In this document: one piece after another, positions 58,260 through 64,000 of the stretch
How the letters are laid out: every line of letters begins with the position of its first letter
Numbering within the stretch: position 1 is the stretch's first letter
Assembly: GCA_031841125.1 (NCBI GenBank)
Contig: CM063110.1
Location: 26,159,626-26,223,625, forward strand
Source: Acanthococcus lagerstroemiae
Lineage: Eukaryota; Arthropoda; Insecta; Hemiptera; Eriococcidae
Direction of reading: 5' to 3'
Length of the DNA stretch: 64,000 nucleotides
Notes under the pieces: model-generated
Databases searched by the model: none
The model's input: only the letters and a program-made list of their open reading frames with translations
What the model was told of the DNA's origin: nothing
Made by a program: the position numbers and the translations under genes

Positions 58260-58880
58260 TATTTTTAATGCTGCGGCCAGCATCCAAGGTGCACGGTTGA
58301 CGTTTGCGGATTTGCGGCGCGTTTACAAACCACTGAAGGCAATGTGTTGACTCGCTTTATTCGCGGTGAAAAATAACGCGGCGCGGCGCCGCGTCTGATA
58401 CTTTGTAAATCATTGTAAGTACGCGAGTTTACGAGAAAAGTTATGTAATTTGTTTTTCGCCCATTGACCCCGGTACGAGTGCCGGAGTCGAGTTGTTTTC
58501 TTCGGTTTCCTTTTCCCGAGTAATTAATAAAACGATGCCGAGTTACACGCAAAATGGTCCCGTAATTTCTCGCCGCCCCTGTTCGGTCCGGGCGCACTGC
58601 AGGACGACATGCGGCGCCGTTCAAACTCTAGTTAGTTTTTAGCGCATAATAATAAGAAAATTAACGAAATAACGTTTCTGCTCGAGCGTTAGCTCGTGTG
58701 CTGTTTGTGAATAGTCGCATCACCATTGTCAACCCTCGCCAACCCTTGCCATGTCAAGACACAGCCTCACTGCAGGTTGTGCACCACGATCGCATCGCCA
58801 CCCGACTGTGCGGCCGCAGACCGCACCGCCCCGACAACGAGACACGCAGTCGTATCGCAAAACAAACGATCCGTTCTGCC
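58260..58880. promoter_or_regulatory. CpG-rich, GC-rich patch (possible regulatory or promoter DNA)
   Basis: Markedly richer in CpG and GC than the surroundings, with a perfect 12-base palindrome CGCGGCGCCGCG at about 58,381 and CGCACTGCAGGACGACATGC near 58,592. No TATA box or first exon is evident. It has no repeat partner here. Promoter function is only suggested by composition. Confidence 0.3.
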
Positions 58881-59754
58881 CGAATGAAATGTAAATTAAT
58901 AATCGTTTGACAATGGTACGTCAAAAGTTGTACTTTCATTAGAAGCGCTAGCGTGTTTCCCGATTACTCTATACATAACTGTAGGTATAGTTCTGAAACT
59001 TATGCGCAACCACAAAAGGGACCGTTATACAAACTTTCAAATGGTAAATTGTACAGCTTATGCAAATCTTCGCTGCGATGCAGTTCGTAAAAGTATGGTA
59101 CTTCTTGAACTCGGTAACATATAATCGAAGGGTGGGCCGAAATCTCTTGAACAGCGACCGGGTCATATTATGTGTAGGTACGAAAACAGGGTAGCACGTA
59201 GACCGCTAAAATTCGCCATTATATACGATAAAATTGATGGTAAATTGAATTTCGGCACAGAGGGTCAGATAACGGTACTGATTAGCATGCTACAAGTTCC
59301 CTGGAATCTGAGCGTCCGGAAATTATCCAGCGCGATGGAAATTCCCACAATATTGCACGTTTGCACTAAGTCGAGAAATATTCATTTCAGCGAAAAACGT
59401 TTCAAACAAAAAATTTTCCTCAAACGATTTTATGGCAGAAAGGTCTTATTCAGTTTTCTTCTAGCTGCCTCTGGAGTGTCGGAAAAGCGGGTTCAAATTT
59501 ACCGTAATATTAATACTAGCCTGATTGAAGAATTCGCAGATTTTTCAGCGAACAAAAAATATGCAAATAACCCCGAACTTATTTTCTATATTCCTATCTA
59601 CCTATCTCTGAAATTGTATCCTTCCTTCTCCAGTGTCCTTACATGCCACACTTTAAAATTTATGTTGTTTTCAGTATCGGAAATTACAACTTTTTGAAAT
59701 CGAATTGCAATACTGATATGGCCGGTTTCAAGGTCACAGAATTTTATATCGATT
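58881..59754. other. Unassigned; 175-codon open frame not recognised
   Basis: The plus frame 59,170-59,697 (KFAIIYDKIDGKLNFGTEGQ, later KRFYGRKVLFSFLLAASGVS) lacks known motifs and splice signals. It may be chance. It abuts family X copy 3. Confidence 0.3.
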
Positions 59755-61703
59755 CAGGGTGTCCATTCTTGTTCGGAAATGAATTTCTCTGACTTTTCCA
59801 GATTTCCCAGGCCAAGTTTTGCAATTTTCCATACCCTTCAAATACAAATTACACATGCAAAGGGGGGGGGGTGTCAAATTTTTTCGAACATTGTGAGCGG
59901 CGAATATCGTCAATCACTCTCCACAAACTTTTTTTTAAACTATCGTGTGCTTATGGAGCTGTGACAGAGGGGGTGTAAAAATTTAATGATAGAATGAAAA
60001 CGCGCTCTATGGGGTGCAGCGTGGTGCGATGTCAATTAACGACTTCATCGATTTTTTTTCGTGTGACTTAATGTCAATAAAATTCGAAAATTGTTTTATA
60101 GGTTTTCGAGGTCGCTGCATTCGATGTTAGGGATAATTTGTGGATCCTGTCCCTCCTGGTGTGACCAATGAGGTAGCAAAAGCATAGGACCAGTAACGGT
60201 TGACTCGGAATTCACCCTTTCTCATTAAAGTCACCGAATCGGGTCTCTTTCTCTAATTTGCTCTCCACCCGAGTCTTGAAATCCGCACTTTCGAGCATTA
60301 CTTCAGAGACGTCGGGGAGGCTGTTAGGACTGTCTCAGTTCTCTTCCCTTCTGGCCGAAAAATCGGCCTAGGTCGAAAATTCTGGCGAGTTGATACGTGG
60401 GCTCAAACCCGGGACCTCCGGATTCTAAGACCAACGCGCTATCCACTCGGCCAACCAGACAAACACAGTTTTATTTATTCAGAGTTTTGCTAATAGAAAA
60501 TGACGCCGTAAACATTTCTCAGCTGAAAAAGCACAGGAACTTAAATTTGGTCCAGATTAGAAATCGGAAACGATTACGACAGTGCTCTGGAAGGGGTCAG
60601 ATAAAAATCTGAGGCGATATTCGAAATCAGTGACTCAGAGCTTGGTTGGCTATCCTGTCCAAAAAAGTGACTTTAAAATCTCGTAAAGAATTTGAAACCT
60701 GAGGAAAACTAGAGTAACCGGAATTAGCCCCTACCTTGTGGAGCCTGAATGATTTAGGGGGAAGGAAAATAACTATTAAAATTAATTCTGGAACCGAGGT
60801 GAAAAAGCTGCAGCATATCTAACGATAAATGCTAGGAAAGTAAAAAGGTGGTTAGATCTAGAAAATTATGGCACCAGGGTAAGCGGAAGAGGCTTCAATT
60901 CAAGGGTATCTATAAAGTCATAAATTTGAAAACAGTGGACTCTTTCATAACGTGATAATAATTATTATGCGGTCTTTCGATTTTTTCCAAATTTTGTGGA
61001 TTAGTTACTCTTTCTCTAAAATCTCGGAAGTTCCTTCTATTCATTCTTATCTACATTTGCGAAGGAGAATGGAGCCGAAGGAAAACCCGATGGCAGGATG
61101 TTTCAGAAGGTGAATTCATTGGTTTTCCAATTTTCGTTTCATTACGACTTTCTCAAAAAATTTCTTACTCTGGGGAGAGGAACTAGACTGAATATTATTT
61201 TCATTTTCTCATATTTTCGCGCCGATTTTCAGATTTTCGCGAACACGATGAAATGAAAACACGAAACACGAAACAGCTGATATTGGGAGAAGTGCATATG
61301 GATTGGTTCGCGTTTAGTCATATTTTTCGTGAAATGGTTCGTGAAAAGTCACAAAATACGAAATACATGAAGTGTATAGTCGCCTTAATAGAAAGATGTA
61401 GACGCGAAACGAATATCATGAAAACGATTTCATCACACCAACTCACTCTGTACTACTGCGATAGGAGAGGTGGGGAGTTGTATTACCCACATCTTTCTCC
61501 TGTGAAAGAAAAAAGATAAGAAAATTGCCAAAGCGAAGCGAAGGAAAAATTTTTTTGAATAAGAAATAGGGTAAAATCTGTTTGAAATACTACAGATTTT
61601 CGCAGTCTGTTTTTTTACAAAGTTCCCTGACTTTTAGGCGAAAAATGCTCAAAATTCCAAAATTCCCTGACTTTCCCAGGTTTTTCCGAGAATGGACATC
61701 CTG
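59755..61703. mobile_element. TIR DNA transposon, family X copy 3, carrying a SINE
   Basis: Ends CAGGGTGTCCATTCTTG and GAGAATGGACATCCTG, with TTTTCCAG subterminal units. It is collinear with copies 1 and 2 apart from the SINE at about 60,245-60,464 and a deletion of one CGAAATCAGCGAC motif. It shares with copy 1 the AAACACGAAACACGAAACAG block that copy 2 lacks. No clear target duplication. Confidence 0.75.
60245..60464 (-). mobile_element. tRNA-derived SINE, copy 2, nested in family X
   Basis: On the minus strand GTCTGGTTGGCCGAGTGGAT (A box) and CCCGGGTTTGAGCCC (B box) are followed by the same body as copy 1: CCCCGACGTCTCTGAAGTAA, TGCTCGAAAGTGCGGATTTC, then GGAGAGCAAATTAGAGAAAG. Comparison with family X copy 1 shows where it entered (CACCGAAT...GGT / ACAGTTTTATTT). 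The anticodon-like loop differs from copy 1, so the two are old relatives. Confidence 0.85.
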
Positions 61704-63573
61704 ATATGTCATACCTCCAATCAGTTGTAGACGGACGATCCCCAGCTGCTACCGGTAACTGGGTAATTTTCCATTATACCCAAGTTCAATCCAAAAAATT
61801 CACATATCTCATTTTTCTAAAATTTTGAGTACGGTCAGTAGCTAGCAGTACGAAGAGCATCAAACTTCGTGTCCAATATACAGATTTGAATTTTTGCCAC
61901 CTCATATAAAATTTCCGCATTCTATAAGTAATCCGAGGATAGAGCGAATAGCTTTCAAGACTTATAACTGCATACTTGGGCTACAAAATCGAGTTGAGAA
62001 AAGAAAGATTTGATTCCAGGCACTGTTTCCTTTTCCCAATCGAGTCAATGTAGCCCCTTTTGAGTGTAAAATAGGGACAAGTTAGAAATCGAATGTGATA
62101 TTTGAACTGAGTAATCCAAGAAGGCCGTAAACTTCGATACGTTGTACTATTTTTCAAGTCCGCTAAATGTTACTGAACTTGAAGTGATCAAATTACGGGA
62201 AGCGCAAAGTGAGGTCAGATCAAAATAATTCTGATTCGATTTTCAAAATTAGCCACCGAAGTTACCACTATTCAATACGTCGTTCAATTTTTTCGGTAAA
62301 ATCAATTTGGAGCCTGGGAAGTGAAAATTATTAAATCTGGAACCCAAACGGGCGTCGGATGGAAACATTTTAATTAGACTTCGTGGTAAGTGATCGAAGC
62401 TGTCCCTATTCCGAGACTCAAAGTTTCAATATACGTCAAAACTTTAAGCTTTATTACCCCCCCCCCCCCCCCGAAAAAATTTGATGGCTGGTTTTCAAAT
62501 TTTGAAGTCGGCAATTTGTACACCTGAATCCCAATTTCTACCTCTTTCTGGACAGTACCTTTGTTACCCTTTTACGAAAACCAATTCTTTTCATTAACAT
62601 CCCCACCCCGAGATATTGATGGTTCGTTTAATTTGTCGGGAAAAATTAGAAATGTACAAAACTATCGATGTAAATTTAATATTTATTACGCGTTAACTCC
62701 ACGCTAAGGGCTTTATAACTTCCACAAACCACCACTAATACCAATTTCGTCAATATCACGAATTTGCTAATCCAGAAAAACAATCGGAGCTTCGATTTTA
62801 TCGAGCATTACGTTATGCAACGCGGCGGAATAACATCGTAATCATTTCCGGACTTTACCGCCGAAATTCGGGTACACGAAAAAGGTTTACATTAAATCAA
62901 AACTGGAAATTGGTATTCTGATCATACAGAGCGTCGAAATTTTCAACCGACGCGACATTAACGATTTTGCCTTTCGGTTTCGGTTTTAATTCAATATCCC
63001 GGATTTTATAGCGTGATAATTCGCAAAAATTGCTACACGCTATGCCTCTCCGAAACTGGGCTATTAAATTGAGTGGCCAACGCCTAATTTTTTGCAATTT
63101 CCCGTTGAAAACGTTTTACTTCACTTTTTCATTTTTTTACTGCGAGTATGTACGTAACATATAATTCTTACAATCGTACTTCATACGTGCATGTAGCTAA
63201 TATGGCACAAACAAGTATAAGCGTGAATCACGGAAACGAAAAAATCTACGAGTATGGATTCTCACATGAAACTAGTGTCCCATTTTTCATAACTGAATAT
63301 ACACACAGCAGTCAGCCAAAATGTATCTAATACTGCAGTATCTTGGTGATACGATCTGCCCGTTTAGAGCTCGAATAAAATTCAATCCAACTTTCCCGAT
63401 TCCGCCGCTTATTTTCTTATTACTATATGCCTCCTATCGTTGCAATTTGCCAGGCAGAAAGTGCGCAGTAGGGAAGAGAAAATAGGTGTAGTGAAGTGCC
63501 CGTAGTGTAAAACTTATTTGAGAGGCATAACAGCTCGAAACTTTCGCATTCAGGAATGTGTTTTTGGGTGAAG
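61704..63573. other. Unassigned; diverged repeat phrases and a poly(C) run
   Basis: 61.75-62.6 kb has phrases like those at 17.5-17.9 and 55.3-57.5 kb (GATATTTGAACTG, ATTCAATACGTCGTTCAATT) and a 15-base C run at 62,458-62,472. No coding similarity. Confidence 0.35.
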
Positions 63574-63728
63574 TAAGGGCGTAGATAAGGCGGACCCCCT
63601 TAGAAAGAAATAGGGGTTTTCAAGAGTGACGTGAGGCAAATCATGGAGTATAAAGGGTCAGGCAGGACAGAGAAAAATAATTTTTACATCTTCCCTCACC
63701 CTTTGTAACGAAGCTGTCTACGCCCCTG
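63574..63728. mobile_element. GGGCGTAGA-type MITE, copy 2 (intact)
   Basis: The left end TAAGGGCGTAGATAAGG faces CTGTCTACGCCCCTGT. The interior carries AGGGTCAGGCAGGACAGAGA and GTGACGTGAGGCAAATCATG, which match the split copy at 15.3-17.1 kb in inverted orientation. It is about 155 bp and non-coding. Confidence 0.65.
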
Positions 63729-64000
63729 TTTAGAGAACTAAAAAGGTAAGTTGTTAATTTAAACTCAAAATATGCAACGATTGTCTATACGGTAAACTAC
63801 CAATTACGGATATTTTTATCAATTGCGAATCAAAGGCCTGTGAGATACTAGCGCACCCAAATCTGGTACAACTATGCAGAACTAATAGAGTGAAGTGTCT
63901 AGAATAGTTTTGTATGTGAACGCTGTTAAGCGTAACACAACTAACTAACAAAATCTGTTTTTTGAGAACACGTGATTCGAAGTTCAAGAGCCACGTAGAA

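Noticed and set aside
58265..58624. 119-codon minus-strand frame in the CpG-rich patch
   Set aside because: Arg-rich translation is what GC-rich DNA gives by chance; no start context or homology.
59170..59697. 175-codon open frame
   Set aside because: No domain, no splice-like edges, no similarity that I recognise; an ATG within a frame of this length is possible by chance across 64 kb.

Overview
The window looks like intergenic or intronic DNA from a large, repeat-rich arthropod (most likely insect) nuclear genome. It is AT-rich and has no bacterial-style operons. The only recognisable coding sequence is decayed transposable-element protein: RTE-like and Jockey-like non-LTR retrotransposons, Penelope-like elements (PLEs), a mariner transposase and a lone Cys-rich transposon-type domain. 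I found no host gene that I can defend. One Ser/Thr-rich open stretch at 24.37-24.54 kb, bounded by AG and GT, is only a weak exon candidate.

Layout. 0-0.4 kb: PLE 3' end with a hammerhead-ribozyme motif. 2.0-3.3 kb: 5' half of a LINE (coiled-coil ORF1 and start of the endonuclease). 3.9-7.2 kb: a TIR element with a second TIR element inside it. 10.6-13.1 kb: degenerate tandem repeats. 15.3-17.1 kb: a second copy of the inner element, inserted in a small MITE. 19.9-22.35 kb: a minus-strand LINE with an internal deletion and a 225-bp insert flanked by 16-bp target duplications. 22.8-26.8 kb: two copies of an unclassified TIR family, one carrying a hAT-like MITE. 26.9-27.15 kb: Cys-rich domain. 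30.0-30.2 kb: near-perfect PLE foldback. 30.9-31.5 kb: TIR-flanked segment containing a tRNA-like Pol III promoter. 32.2-34.0 kb: head-to-head patchwork of LINE, PLE and LINE fragments. 34.3-37.5 kb: several MITEs, two of them nested. 37.8-39.4 kb: Helitron-like cluster. 39.8-40.8 kb: Jockey-like endonuclease fragment and a minisatellite. 41.1-41.9 kb: third element related to the 22.8 and 25.6 kb family. 44.3-44.9 kb: mariner pseudogene. 45-48.7 kb: foldback, dispersed and tandem repeats. 51.65-52.13 kb: Jockey-like reverse transcriptase end. 54.6-55.1 kb: LINE C-terminus split by a tRNA-derived SINE. 56.2-57.1 kb: minus-strand LINE. 59.8-61.7 kb: third copy of the 4.1 and 15.5 kb family, carrying a second SINE copy.

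Nothing here works as a pathway. The interest lies in layered transposition history and in RNA-level features of the retroelements: the PLE hammerhead motif, its foldback copy, the SINE family with a shared core, and TIR families I cannot classify. Insertion order can be read from target-site duplications and from reading frames that rejoin when an insert is removed in silico.
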